Source: Imhoffiella fuscus
GTDB taxonomy: Bacteria > Pseudomonadota > Gammaproteobacteria > Chromatiales > Chromatiaceae
Direction: 5' to 3'
Length of the DNA: 64,000 nt
Assembly (NCBI RefSeq): GCF_042682685.1
Contig: NZ_JBHUHX010000051.1
Location: 1 to 64,000, forward strand
Below the pieces are notes generated by a model. The model did not search any database, was not told the DNA's origin, and saw nothing but the letters and a program-made list of their open reading frames with translations. Position 1 is the stretch's first letter. Every line of letters starts with the position of its first letter. Position numbers and translations under genes: made by a program. Shown piece by piece: positions 35,626 to 44,713 of this stretch.

Positions 35626-36600
35626 ATGGCCAATCCGTTTCCACACGCCCAGTCCGCGAGCCCCATCTCCGGGCCGCCGAGCGCCTTCGAATACGCCAGC
35701 GACCGGATCTTCCGCGCCATCGCACTGAGCGCCGCGTCCGTCATCATCATCCTGACCGCTTACATCCTATGGGAGGTCGCCGGAAAGGCGATGCCTGCCA
35801 TCGGCGACTATGGTCTGGGATTCATCACCGGTACCGAATGGGATGTCAACAAGGGGACCTTCGGGGTCCTGCCCGAGATCTGGGGCACGCTCTACAGCTC
35901 GCTGCTCGCCCTGTTGCTGGGCGGACTCTTCGGGATCGCCATCGCCATCTTCCTGACCCAGGACTTCATCAACCACCGGCTCGCAACCATCTTCCGCACC
36001 CTGATCGAAATGCTCGCGGCCATCCCCTCGGTCGTCTTCGGTCTCTGGGGCATCTACGTCCTCATCCCGCTGCTCAAGCCCGGCGCCGAATGGCTTCATG
36101 ACGAGTTCGGCTGGATCCCGCTGTTCGGCAGCGATCTGTCCGGGCCCGGGATGGCGCCCGCTGCTCTGGTCCTGGCCATCATGATCCTGCCCACGGTCGC
36201 CGCCATCTCGGTGGATGCGCTGCGCCGCATCCCCTACAAGGTCAAGGAAGCGGCCTACGGCATGGGAACTACGCGCTGGGAGGCCATCCTCAAGGTCATG
36301 CTGCCGACCGCCTCCTCCGGCCTGCTGGCCGCCCTGGTTCTGGGCTTCGGCCGCGCCCTCGGAGAGACCATGGCACTCGCCATGCTGATCGGCAACGCCA
36401 ATCAGATCAGCCTCTCGCTCTTCTCGCCGGCCAACACGCTCGCCTCGCTCCTGGCCTCCAATTTCCCCGAGGCCGGACAGGTCGAGGTGCACGCACTCAT
36501 GTACGCCGCCATGGTCCTGCTGGCGATCACCTTCCTGGTCAACGTACTCGGACTGGGCATTCAGCAATACACCCTGCGTAAGTTCGAGGGCAAGAAATGA
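35626..36600 (+). CDS. pstC: Phosphate ABC transporter permease PstC
   Basis: 324 residues from ATG 35626 (the frame is open further 5' but in the hairpin region). Six-helix permease with FITGTEWDVNKGTFGVLPEI and the ABC-permease EAA-type loop EAAYGMGTTRWEAILKVMLP. A longer than usual N terminus precedes the first helix. Overlaps pstA by 4 bases (ATGA). Confidence 0.93.
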   Translation: MANPFPHAQSASPISGPPSAFEYASDRIFRAIALSAASVIIILTAYILWEVAGKAMPAIGDYGLGFITGTEWDVNKGTFGVLPEIWGTLYSSLLALLLGGLFGIAIAIFLTQDFINHRLATIFRTLIEMLAAIPSVVFGLWGIYVLIPLLKPGAEWLHDEFGWIPLFGSDLSGPGMAPAALVLAIMILPTVAAISVDALRRIPYKVKEAAYGMGTTRWEAILKVMLPTASSGLLAALVLGFGRALGETMALAMLIGNANQISLSLFSPANTLASLLASNFPEAGQVEVHALMYAAMVLLAITFLVNVLGLGIQQYTLRKFEGKK

Positions 36601-37502
36601 GCGACATCGATCTCACCTCCCGCGCGATCGAGGCCCCTCGCCTGCCTCGGCTCGAACATCAAACCTTCGAGATCCGGGCCCTCAAGAGCGGCCTCTTGAC
36701 CTGGCTCACATGGATCGCCGCCGGACTCGCGGCCATCCCGCTCATTTCCGTCATCTACATGCTGGTATTCAAGGGTGGCAGCCGACTCTTCAGCTCCTCG
36801 ATCGGCGAGGTACTGACCGGACTGCCTCCGGCAGGCTTCGAAATGGGCGGCGGCATCGGGCCAGCGCTCGTCGGCACCCTGGTCATGGTGGGCATCGGCG
36901 CACTCATCAGCATCCCGATCGGCATCCTCGCCGCCATCTATCTCGGCGTGCTCGAACCGAGCAGCCGAATCTCGACCAACGCCCGCTTTCTGGCCAAGGT
37001 CCTGACCGGCTTCCCGTCCATTCTCGCGGGCGTCTTCGTCTATGCGGTCGTCGTCATCCACTTCGGCTATTCGGCCATGGCGGGCGGCATCGCCCTGGCG
37101 GTGCTCATGCTCCCCACCGTGGTGCTGGCCGCCGAGGAGGCCATGTCTCAGGTTCCGCAACGCATGAAGGACGCCGCCTACGGAATGGGCTGCACCCGTA
37201 CCCAGGTCATCCTCAAGGTGGTGCTGCCAACCGGACTGACCGGAATCCTGACCGGCGTGATGCTGGCCATCGCCGGGGCGGCGGGCGAATCGGCGCCGCT
37301 GCTCTTCACCGCGCTCTTCAGCAATTACTACATCTCGGAGCTGAACGAGCCGACCGCCTCGCTCTCGATCCTCATCTACAACTTCTCGGGCATGCCGTTC
37401 CAGAATCAGATCGAGCTGGCCTGGACCGCTTCCCTGGCCCTGGTTCTGATCGTGCTGATGTTCAACATCCTGGCGCGCCTCCTCGGTCGCTCGAAGTACT
37501 GA
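36597..37502 (+). CDS. pstA: Phosphate ABC transporter permease PstA
   Basis: 301 residues. The EAA loop reads DAAYGMGCTRTQVILKVVLP, followed by GAAGESAPLLFTALF, a strong PstA signature near the C terminus. Hydrophobic helices are spaced as in other PstA. Translationally coupled to pstC; pstB follows after 28 bases. Confidence 0.93.
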   Translation: MSDIDLTSRAIEAPRLPRLEHQTFEIRALKSGLLTWLTWIAAGLAAIPLISVIYMLVFKGGSRLFSSSIGEVLTGLPPAGFEMGGGIGPALVGTLVMVGIGALISIPIGILAAIYLGVLEPSSRISTNARFLAKVLTGFPSILAGVFVYAVVVIHFGYSAMAGGIALAVLMLPTVVLAAEEAMSQVPQRMKDAAYGMGCTRTQVILKVVLPTGLTGILTGVMLAIAGAAGESAPLLFTALFSNYYISELNEPTASLSILIYNFSGMPFQNQIELAWTASLALVLIVLMFNILARLLGRSKY

Positions 37503-37530
37503 AGCAGCTCGCAACATAGGTATTTAAGAC

Positions 37531-38355
37531 ATGAACGCAACAGCTGAGGCGTTGTTCGTCGCCGAACCTTTCCAGGCGAGCGGAGACGTCGTAATCGATT
37601 GCAAAGTCGACAAGATCTTCTACGGTGATTTTCTTGCAGTGCGCGACAGCATCGTCCCCATCGAAAAGCGCAAGATCACCGGTTTCATCGGCCCATCGGG
37701 CTGCGGAAAATCCACCGTGCTACGCAGCCTCAACCGCATGAACGACCTGATTCAGGTCTTCCGGTTCAAGGGCAACGTCATGTATCACGGTCAGGACATC
37801 TACGCCAAGAAGGTCGATCCCGTCGTGGTACGCCGCTACATCGGCATGGTGTTCCAGCAGCCCAACCCCTTCTCGATGAGCATCTACGACAACGTGGCCT
37901 TCGGACTGCGCCTGAATCGCTTCAAAGGGGACGTCGAGGAGCGGGTGGAGAAGGCGCTACGCAGCGCGGCGCTCTGGAACGAGGTCAAGGACAAGCTCAA
38001 GAACAGCGGTCTCTCGCTCTCCGGCGGTCAGCAGCAGCGACTCTGCATCGCACGCGCCATCGCCACCGAGCCCGATGTGCTGCTGCTGGACGAGCCCTGC
38101 TCCGCCCTGGACCCGATCGCGACACGCCAGGTCGAGGAACTGATGCTGGAACTCAAGGAGCACTACACGCTCGCCATGGTCACCCACAACATGCAGCAGG
38201 CGACCCGCGTGGCCGACACGACGGCCTTCTTCTCGGTCGACATCTCGCAGGGCGGGCGCACCGGCTATCTGGTCGAGATGGGCCCCACACGCCAGATCTT
38301 TGAGGATCCGCGCGAGCGACTGACCAAGGAATACATCTCCGGCGAGTTCAGCTGA
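37531..38355 (+). CDS. pstB: Phosphate ABC transporter ATP-binding protein PstB
   Basis: 274 residues. Walker A GPSGCGKST, Q-loop FQQPNPFSMS, ABC signature LSGGQQQRLCIARAI and Walker B DVLLLDEPCSALDP. The PstB-specific FQQPNPF is present. It energises PstCA. phoU does not follow within this window, unlike the usual pstSCAB-phoU order. Confidence 0.95.
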   Translation: MNATAEALFVAEPFQASGDVVIDCKVDKIFYGDFLAVRDSIVPIEKRKITGFIGPSGCGKSTVLRSLNRMNDLIQVFRFKGNVMYHGQDIYAKKVDPVVVRRYIGMVFQQPNPFSMSIYDNVAFGLRLNRFKGDVEERVEKALRSAALWNEVKDKLKNSGLSLSGGQQQRLCIARAIATEPDVLLLDEPCSALDPIATRQVEELMLELKEHYTLAMVTHNMQQATRVADTTAFFSVDISQGGRTGYLVEMGPTRQIFEDPRERLTKEYISGEFS

Positions 38356-38413
38356 CAGCGAGCCATTCACCCTGGCCGCATGCTCCGCAACGGAAGCGAA
38401 GAGGATATGGGCA

Positions 38414-38450
38414 ACCGGAGGCATTCCAGGTGAACGCCTCCGGTCCCTTT
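38414..38450 (+). terminator. Terminator-like hairpin after pstB
   Basis: ACCGGAGGC (38414-38422) and GCCTCCGGT (38436-38444) form a perfect 9-bp stem with a 13-base loop, followed by CCCTTT. It probably ends the pst transcript before the Fic-like gene. Confidence 0.55.
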
Positions 38451-38517
38451 CGAACAACAGACCTAGCATGACTCGAATCGGCATGGCGCGAATCGAGCAC
38501 ATCGGAGCCGAACCCGC

Positions 38518-39243
38518 TTGGAACGGATCCAATCCACGCTGCGTCTCGATCTGAGCGCGATAGAGGCCGCACTGCGGAAGGTGCAACGCGATTTCGCACA
38601 CATCAATGCCGACTTGACCAGCCGGCGCGATCCGCTCGGCGAAGAGGTTCTGAACAACCTGATTGCCGGTTATGCCTTCCTGGACCGGCTCCAGGAGGCC
38701 GATATCGATCTGTTCGCGATCGGCAACTCGGCGCTTCTGCTCAAGCTCAATTGCCTGGTGCTGTGCGGAAGCACGGACACCGAGGCCCAGAGCTGCAAAC
38801 CGCACTTCATCGAGACCGAACGGCGCTTCTACGACGACAGCAATCCCGGAGGCGTGCGCTCGCTGATGAACTATCTCGCGGACCACCCCGAACCCTCGGT
38901 CTGGCGGCGCGCGGCGGGCGTCTACATCCAGATTCTGTCCGAGCCCCAACTCTTCTTCGAGGGCAATCACCGCACCGGAACGCTCCTCATGAACCATGTA
39001 CTGCTGCGTGGCGGCAAACCGCCTTTCATCCTGACCGAGAAGAACGCCAAGGACTATTTCGACCCCTCATCATTGGTGAAGGGATTCCGCAAACGGAGCT
39101 TCCGGGCGTTCCTGGACATCCCGCGAATGCAAACGCGCCTGGCGAATCTACTGCAGAACACGGAGGACCCACGCTATCTATTGAACGGATCCCAACCAGA
39201 CGCGGCTGGCCTGTCCAACGTCGGCCGCCGCACGAACCTTTAG
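38518..39243 (+). CDS. Fic-like protein lacking the catalytic histidine
   Basis: 241 residues; start TTG 38518 because no in-frame ATG fits and GGAG lies ~11 bases upstream. Residues 143-153, PQLFFEGNHRT, align with the Fic motif HPFx(D/E)GNxR. Gln144 takes the place of the catalytic His, while Phe, Glu148, Gly149, Asn150 and Arg152 are kept. The following LLMNHVLLRGGKPPF also fits the Fic fold. AMP-transfer as in normal Fic enzymes seems unlikely without the histidine. It ends 10 bases before the chemoreceptor gene and is probably co-transcribed. Confidence 0.65.
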   Translation: MERIQSTLRLDLSAIEAALRKVQRDFAHINADLTSRRDPLGEEVLNNLIAGYAFLDRLQEADIDLFAIGNSALLLKLNCLVLCGSTDTEAQSCKPHFIETERRFYDDSNPGGVRSLMNYLADHPEPSVWRRAAGVYIQILSEPQLFFEGNHRTGTLLMNHVLLRGGKPPFILTEKNAKDYFDPSSLVKGFRKRSFRAFLDIPRMQTRLANLLQNTEDPRYLLNGSQPDAAGLSNVGRRTNL

Positions 39244-39253
39244 ACCGAACCTC

Positions 39254-41125
39254 ATGCGTATCCGTACCAGCGTCACACTCGCGGCCATCTCCGTCACCCT
39301 CGTCGTGGCGGCACTGCTGATCCTCGTCTCGCATCTCAATGACCAGCGTCTACAGAGCCGGGTCGCCGAAGAGATGGCGGACGCCAAACAACTTATCTGG
39401 CGCCAGGTCCGCGAGCGCCTTTTCACCCACATGGCGATGGGAGCCAAGAGCTTCGAGGACGATTTCTATCTCCGACAGGCCATCAAGCAGAAGGACGCCG
39501 CTGCGCTGAAGGAGGCGGTCGCCTCGCTCGAAAATCTGGTTGGGGGACAAGGCTATTTCGAACGTTTCCATCTCTTCGATACGGAGAACGCCGTTCTCTG
39601 CTGCGGAGACCCGGCGCGCATCTCTCAGGACGCCATCGCCCTGGCGGCAAAGACCGCCGACGATGGCGAGCGCCATCGCGGCATCGGACGCGACGCCGAC
39701 GGAACGCCGATCGCACTGCTGAGCGCGCCATTGAACGTTCGGCACGCCCAGATCGGCACACTGGTCCTGGAGCAGCCCATCGCCCCGCTGCTCCAGCGCG
39801 TCAAGAATTGGGACGAGACCGAGTCGGCGCTGATCGGTCTCGATGGAGCGCGGCTCGGCGACACCAACGCCCAGCTCTTCGATCAACTGAAGGGCGACGC
39901 CTTGAGCCGGCTCGGCGAGAAGGGACGGCGCACGGCCAACCTGGATCAGGGCGTCTTCAACGCCATCCGAATCGACGTCCAAGGAATCGACGGAAACCCA
40001 GTGGCACGCCTCGTCAGCCTGAGCGACTTCTCGGCGGGTTACGCCGCCCAGAGCCGCTTCGAGACGATTGCCTATTCCAGCATCGCTCTGACCCTGATCC
40101 TGGCCACGCTCGCGCTCTACTGGTACATGCGCCGGGCGACCCGCCCGCTCGACCAGGCGATCGGCATGGTGTCCAAGCTGGCCGATGGCGATCTGAACGT
40201 CGCATTCGCCAGCAACCGCCACGACGAGGTCGGCGAACTCATGCGCGCCATGCAGACCATGGTCGAACGCATCCGGGATATCGTGACCCATCTGCGCGAG
40301 GCGAGCGGGGACCTGCAGGACTCGGCGAGTCACATGGCCCAGCGTGCGGAAACGAGCAAGATCCAGTTCGATCGGCACAAGGCGGAAACGCACCACGTCA
40401 ACGCGGCCGTCAGCCTGCTCGCCAGCTCCGCTCAGGACGTGGCCAACCACACGACCCATGCCGTCGGAACGACCGCCGATGCCCACCAGCGCATCGTTGA
40501 CAGCCGCCAGATCCTAGAGGAAACCTCGGCGCTGATCGACACGCTGGCGACCGAGATCGATCAGGCCGCCGAGGTCGTCATCGGCCTGGCGGATCAGAGC
40601 AATGCGGTTGGCAGCGTGCTGGAAGTCATTCGCGCCATCGCAAGCCAGACCAACCTCCTGGCATTGAACGCTTCGATCGAGGCCGCCCGAGCGGGAGAGC
40701 ACGGCCGAGGATTTGCCGTCGTCGCGGACGAGGTACGCCAACTGGCGATGCGCACACAGCACTCGATCCAGGATATCGAATCCCTGATCGCATCCCTGCA
40801 GAACCGCTCGACCGACGCCGTCGGCGTCATCCACGCCAACCGCGATCGCGCCAAGCAGAGCCTCGACCGCTACGGACAGGCGATGGGCAACCTGGATGCC
40901 TTCGGCGAATCGATCAACAGCCTTACCGAGATGACACGCCGTATCGCCGATGCGGCCGAGGAGCAGAGCCGCATGGCGGACGAGATCGCCCGCGCCATCG
41001 ACCAGATATCCCAACTCGCCGCCGAGAACTCAGGCGCGGCCGACTCCGGATTCGCCCAGAGCGCCCAGCTTCAGCAGCTCTCCAGCCGGCTCTCGGAGCA
41101 TGTCGCGGCCTTCCGCATCCATTGA
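39254..41125 (+). CDS. Methyl-accepting chemotaxis protein
   Basis: 623 residues. TM1 at about 8-27, a ~240-residue periplasmic sensor (double-Cache-like, with two cysteines CCGDP), and TM2 at about 271-293. A HAMP domain follows (RRATRPLDQAIGMVSKLADG), then the coiled-coil signalling domain with the hairpin tip IASQTNLLALNASIEAARAG and EHGRGFAVVADEVRQLA. No C-terminal NWETF-type receptor tail. Lies between the Fic-like gene and an EAL protein gene (7-base gap), suggesting a signalling operon. Confidence 0.92.
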   Translation: MRIRTSVTLAAISVTLVVAALLILVSHLNDQRLQSRVAEEMADAKQLIWRQVRERLFTHMAMGAKSFEDDFYLRQAIKQKDAAALKEAVASLENLVGGQGYFERFHLFDTENAVLCCGDPARISQDAIALAAKTADDGERHRGIGRDADGTPIALLSAPLNVRHAQIGTLVLEQPIAPLLQRVKNWDETESALIGLDGARLGDTNAQLFDQLKGDALSRLGEKGRRTANLDQGVFNAIRIDVQGIDGNPVARLVSLSDFSAGYAAQSRFETIAYSSIALTLILATLALYWYMRRATRPLDQAIGMVSKLADGDLNVAFASNRHDEVGELMRAMQTMVERIRDIVTHLREASGDLQDSASHMAQRAETSKIQFDRHKAETHHVNAAVSLLASSAQDVANHTTHAVGTTADAHQRIVDSRQILEETSALIDTLATEIDQAAEVVIGLADQSNAVGSVLEVIRAIASQTNLLALNASIEAARAGEHGRGFAVVADEVRQLAMRTQHSIQDIESLIASLQNRSTDAVGVIHANRDRAKQSLDRYGQAMGNLDAFGESINSLTEMTRRIADAAEEQSRMADEIARAIDQISQLAAENSGAADSGFAQSAQLQQLSSRLSEHVAAFRIH

Positions 41126-41132
41126 GGTTGTC

Positions 41133-43085
41133 ATGCATCTAAACCGCATCTCAGACGGCGATCCAGTGCAGGGAGGCAACACACCGCCTACGGCGATCGA
41201 TCCTACGCATCATCGATCGAAACAGGACGCGCAGATGCTCCTTGCGCAGGCACGCGACCACCTGACCTATGCGCTGCAACCTATCGTCAACGTGCACACG
41301 GGCAGCGTCTATGGATACGAGGCGCTCCTGCGCGGCGTGGAGACACTGGGTATCCCCAATATTCTGTCCCTATTCGACCTGGCCCAGGCGCTGGGCTGCT
41401 CGCGTGAACTCGACAGAACGCTGCGCGCGCTGGCCTTGGAACGCTTTGCCGAAGTCCCCGGATCCGCGCGCCACAAACTCTTCTTCAACCTGGATCCGCA
41501 CCTCATCGAAGAGGAGGACCCGGAGACCACGGTCGAGCTTCTACGCCAACACGGCCTGACCCCGGACGCCATCTGTCTGGAGCTTTCGGAACACGTCGAC
41601 CTGACCGCAAACCCGGCCGTCGCGCGGGCCATCTCAGCCTACCGTAGCCACCGATTCCATTTCGCGATCGACGATTTCGGCACCGGCTATGCCGGCCTGA
41701 GGCTTCTGTACGAGCATCCGCCGGACCTGCTGAAAATCGACCGCTTCTTCATCAGCGGCATGCCCGAGGACCACCGCAAGCGTCATTTCGTTACCAACAT
41801 GGTTCAATTGGCGCACGTTATGGGCATTCAGGTGATCGCCGAAGGCATCGAGACCGAGACCGAGCTGCTGGCCTGCCGCGAAGTCGGCTGCGATCTGGTA
41901 CAGGGCTATCTGATCGCGTACCCGCAGACGCACATCGAATCCCTGCATACCCGTTACGACCGGGTCGCGGAGATCCATGCGAACAACCGCCGCGATACCC
42001 CGAGCGACGTGGCGCTGATCGAACGCTGTCTGGAACGCATCCCCCCACTGCACGCCAGCGACAACATCTCGCGTCTATTCGACGCCTTCCGTCTCGACAA
42101 GACGCACAACATCATCCCGGTGCTCGATTCGGCCGACCGACCGATTGGCCTGATCCACGAGACCGACATGAAGGAATACATCTATTCCCACTATGGACGA
42201 GATCTGATCGTCAACCGCTCCTTCGGTCGCGCCCTGCAGCATTTCGTCAAACCCTGCCCAACCATCGATATCCACGACTCGGCCGACCGCTTTCTGGAGG
42301 CGTTCTCCGCGAGCGCCAATCCGGCCGGACTCATCGTCACGCTGGACGGGCGTTATCACGGCTTCGTCAGTACGATGGCGCTGCTGCAATTGATCGAGGA
42401 GAAAAACCTCGCCGCCGCGCGCGACCAGAATCCGCTGACCAAGCTCCCCGGAAACAACACGATCCACGAGTATCTGTCGCGGACGCTCTCGCTGCGCTCC
42501 GAGAAATGGCATCTGGTCTATCTGGATTTCGACAATTTCAAGGCATTCAACGACCACTACGGCTTCAGACGCGGCGATCGGGTCATCCTCATGTTCGCCG
42601 AGGCCATGCGCCAACACCTGAACTCCGGGCGCTGGTTCGTGGGGCATATCGGAGGGGACGATTTCTTCGCCGCGATCGGCAACGCGGATCTCGATCAGGT
42701 GATCGAGCAGGTGCAGGGGCTGGTCACCAAATTCCGCTCGGACGTCCAAAGCCTCTATGACCCCGAGGAACGCGCCCAAGGCTATCTGAACGCTCGCGAC
42801 CGCTTCGGTCAGAAACGTCAGATCCCGCTGATCCGCTGCAGCGGTGCCATCCTGGAGATCCAGCCCGGAGACGACTACGGAAGCGGCGACGAGCTGGGAC
42901 GCATCATCGCGACCATGAAGAGCCAAGCGAAGCGGAGCACGTCCGGGCTGACCCTGAGACAGCATCGACAAGGCCAGACAAAAACATTGCCCGACTCGAC
43001 CTGGCACGAGACGGGCGCAGAGAACGCGATCGACTCGGACTCCAAGAAGGAAAACCATCGGCGCCCGGTCACCGATATCGCATGA
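41133..43085 (+). CDS. EAL-CBS-GGDEF(GGDDF) c-di-GMP protein
   Basis: 650 residues from ATG 41133, with GAGG upstream; the frame is open into the chemoreceptor gene but starts there are rejected. The EAL domain (about 35-270) has intact motifs: YEALLRG, DDFGTGYAGL, LKIDRFF and AEGIETETE. A pair of CBS-like repeats spans about 300-420 (NIIPVLDSADRPIGLIHETD, then ANPAGLIVTLDGRYHGFVS). The GGDEF domain (about 440-610) carries GGDDF (IGGDDFFAAIG), a Glu-to-Asp change in the active-site loop. Probably a phosphodiesterase with a weakened or regulatory cyclase domain; this is inference. Confidence 0.85.
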   Translation: MHLNRISDGDPVQGGNTPPTAIDPTHHRSKQDAQMLLAQARDHLTYALQPIVNVHTGSVYGYEALLRGVETLGIPNILSLFDLAQALGCSRELDRTLRALALERFAEVPGSARHKLFFNLDPHLIEEEDPETTVELLRQHGLTPDAICLELSEHVDLTANPAVARAISAYRSHRFHFAIDDFGTGYAGLRLLYEHPPDLLKIDRFFISGMPEDHRKRHFVTNMVQLAHVMGIQVIAEGIETETELLACREVGCDLVQGYLIAYPQTHIESLHTRYDRVAEIHANNRRDTPSDVALIERCLERIPPLHASDNISRLFDAFRLDKTHNIIPVLDSADRPIGLIHETDMKEYIYSHYGRDLIVNRSFGRALQHFVKPCPTIDIHDSADRFLEAFSASANPAGLIVTLDGRYHGFVSTMALLQLIEEKNLAAARDQNPLTKLPGNNTIHEYLSRTLSLRSEKWHLVYLDFDNFKAFNDHYGFRRGDRVILMFAEAMRQHLNSGRWFVGHIGGDDFFAAIGNADLDQVIEQVQGLVTKFRSDVQSLYDPEERAQGYLNARDRFGQKRQIPLIRCSGAILEIQPGDDYGSGDELGRIIATMKSQAKRSTSGLTLRQHRQGQTKTLPDSTWHETGAENAIDSDSKKENHRRPVTDIA

Positions 43086-43128
43086 GCGCTCGGCGGCCCG
43101 GTGCCCGATGGGGTTCGAGCGACCGCCT

Positions 43129-43980
43129 TCAGCCGGTCAGTCTACCGGACTCGTAGTCCCGGATCGCCTCCCGGATCTGCTCGCGCGTATTCATCACAAA
43201 GGGGCCGTGATGGACGATCGGCTCACCCAATGGACGAGCGGCGAGGACCAGCGCTCGCGCGCCATCCGGACCGGCCGATAAGGCGATACCCTCGCCATCC
43301 ATGTCGAAGACCGCCATCTGACGCCGAACGAGCGTCCGCTCATCCAGCAGGATCTCGCCCTCGATCAGATAGACCAGGGCACGGTGACCAGGCCGGATGG
43401 GGACTTCCAGACGCGCACTGGCCGGCAGGCTCAGATCCAGATAGAGCGGGTCGGTCGCGATCCCCCGGGCCGGCCCGGCGAAACGCGTGTCGCCATGCTC
43501 GAAGTCACCGGCGATGACCTTGACCTGGATGCCATCTTCCACAATGGCCTGGGGGATCGCGTCGACCGTAAGGTTGCGGTAGGCCGGATCCCTCATCTTT
43601 TCGGACGCAGGCAGGTTGAGCCAGAGCTGAAAACCGTGCATGCGCCCAGACTCCTGTTGCGGCATCTCGGAATGGATGACGCCACGGCCGGCCGTCATCC
43701 ACTGCACCCCGCCCGAGGCGAGAACGCCGCGATTGCCCAGGTGATCCTCATGGAGCATGCGTCCTTCCAGCATGTAGGTGACCGTCTCGAAGCCACGATG
43801 CGGATGCGGCGGAAAGCCGGCAATATAGTCCTCGGCGCTGTCCGAACCGAAATCGTCCAGCATCAGAAACGGATCCAGACCACGCATCCCGTCCGGACCC
43901 ATGATGCGATAGAGACTGACTCCGCCGCCGTCGGAGGCCGGGGCGGCCGTCAAAATGCGCTCGATCGAGCGTGTGTTCAT
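43129..43980 (-). CDS. Pirin family protein
   Basis: 283 residues; start at ATG 43980 with AGGAGGG upstream, not the longer frame to 44106. Bicupin with the metal ligands in PHPHRGFETVTYMLEG and the HSEMP segment in RGVIHSEMPQQ. Pirins are iron-binding and some have quercetin 2,3-dioxygenase activity; the role here is unknown. Ten bases downstream of azoR, same strand, so one operon. Confidence 0.9.
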   Translation of the reverse strand: MNTRSIERILTAAPASDGGGVSLYRIMGPDGMRGLDPFLMLDDFGSDSAEDYIAGFPPHPHRGFETVTYMLEGRMLHEDHLGNRGVLASGGVQWMTAGRGVIHSEMPQQESGRMHGFQLWLNLPASEKMRDPAYRNLTVDAIPQAIVEDGIQVKVIAGDFEHGDTRFAGPARGIATDPLYLDLSLPASARLEVPIRPGHRALVYLIEGEILLDERTLVRRQMAVFDMDGEGIALSAGPDGARALVLAARPLGEPIVHHGPFVMNTREQIREAIRDYESGRLTG

Positions 43981-43990
43981 GATGTCCCTC

Positions 43991-44596
43991 CTAGGCAGCC
44001 AAGAGCTGCTCGATCGCGTCTCTGGCTGAAGTGATGGCCTGCTCTCGCGAGCCCTCATCCAGATTGAGCCCCTCGGCATAGACGAACTCGACATCGCGAA
44101 TCCCAAGGAATCCCAGCATCGTGGCGAGGTAATCGGTCTGGGTATCGCTGGGTTGTCCCCGGTGCAGTCCGCCTCGACTGGCGAGAATCACCGCCCGCTT
44201 GCCTTCGAGCAGCCCGACGGCTCCCTCGGCGGTATAGCGAAAGGTCACGCCGGCCCGAGCGATATGGTCGAACCAGGCTTTGAGCACGCTCGGAATCGCG
44301 AAGTTGTACATGGGGACGCCCAGGACCAGCAGATCGGCCTCCTGGACCTCGCGGATCAAGGTATCCGCCTCCTCGGCGATCGTCCGCTGCTCGGCCGTGC
44401 GGTCCGCCTCCGGTGTCATGATCGCCGTCAGACGCGTCGCATCCAGATGCGCGATCGGATTACGCCCGAGATCCCGATGGGTGACACGCCACTGAGGGTT
44501 CTGCTCCAACAGACGCGCGACATACTCGCCCGCCAGGGTCGACGAGACACCGTCGCCGGAGAAGAGACTGCTGTCGATGTGCAGGATGCGTTTCAT
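43991..44596 (-). CDS. azoR: FMN-dependent NADH-azoreductase AzoR
   Basis: 201 residues. Flavodoxin-like N terminus RILHIDSSLFSGDGVSS, FMN-binding VLGVPMYNFAIPSVLKAWFD and the ASRGG loop are all AzoR. It reduces quinones and azo dyes with NADH. It heads the azoR-pirin operon and faces the LysR gene. Confidence 0.9.
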   Translation of the reverse strand: MKRILHIDSSLFSGDGVSSTLAGEYVARLLEQNPQWRVTHRDLGRNPIAHLDATRLTAIMTPEADRTAEQRTIAEEADTLIREVQEADLLVLGVPMYNFAIPSVLKAWFDHIARAGVTFRYTAEGAVGLLEGKRAVILASRGGLHRGQPSDTQTDYLATMLGFLGIRDVEFVYAEGLNLDEGSREQAITSARDAIEQLLAA

Positions 44597-44693
44597 GTTG
44601 ACGTCCTCGAAGGGTTTGAAGGGTTTCGAACGATTCGAGGAAGAGAATAGGATCGAGCGACCGGTTTATTTATTCTAATTTCGGCTTTTTCCC

Positions 44694-44708
44694 ATCAAAT
44701 AATTCGAT
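44694..44708. promoter_or_regulatory. Candidate LysR-type operator in the azoR/lysR divergent region
   Basis: ATC-AAATAATTC-GAT, a T-N11-A dyad in an AT-rich island of an otherwise GC-rich region, 5 bases before the LysR ATG. The divergent arrangement is typical of LysR control of both genes. The exact site is tentative. Confidence 0.35.
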
Positions 44709-44713
44709 GATTT

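Noticed and set aside
38468..38520. ATG starts at 38468 and 38483 for the Fic-like gene
   Set aside because: Neither is in frame with the coding sequence that begins at TTG 38518.
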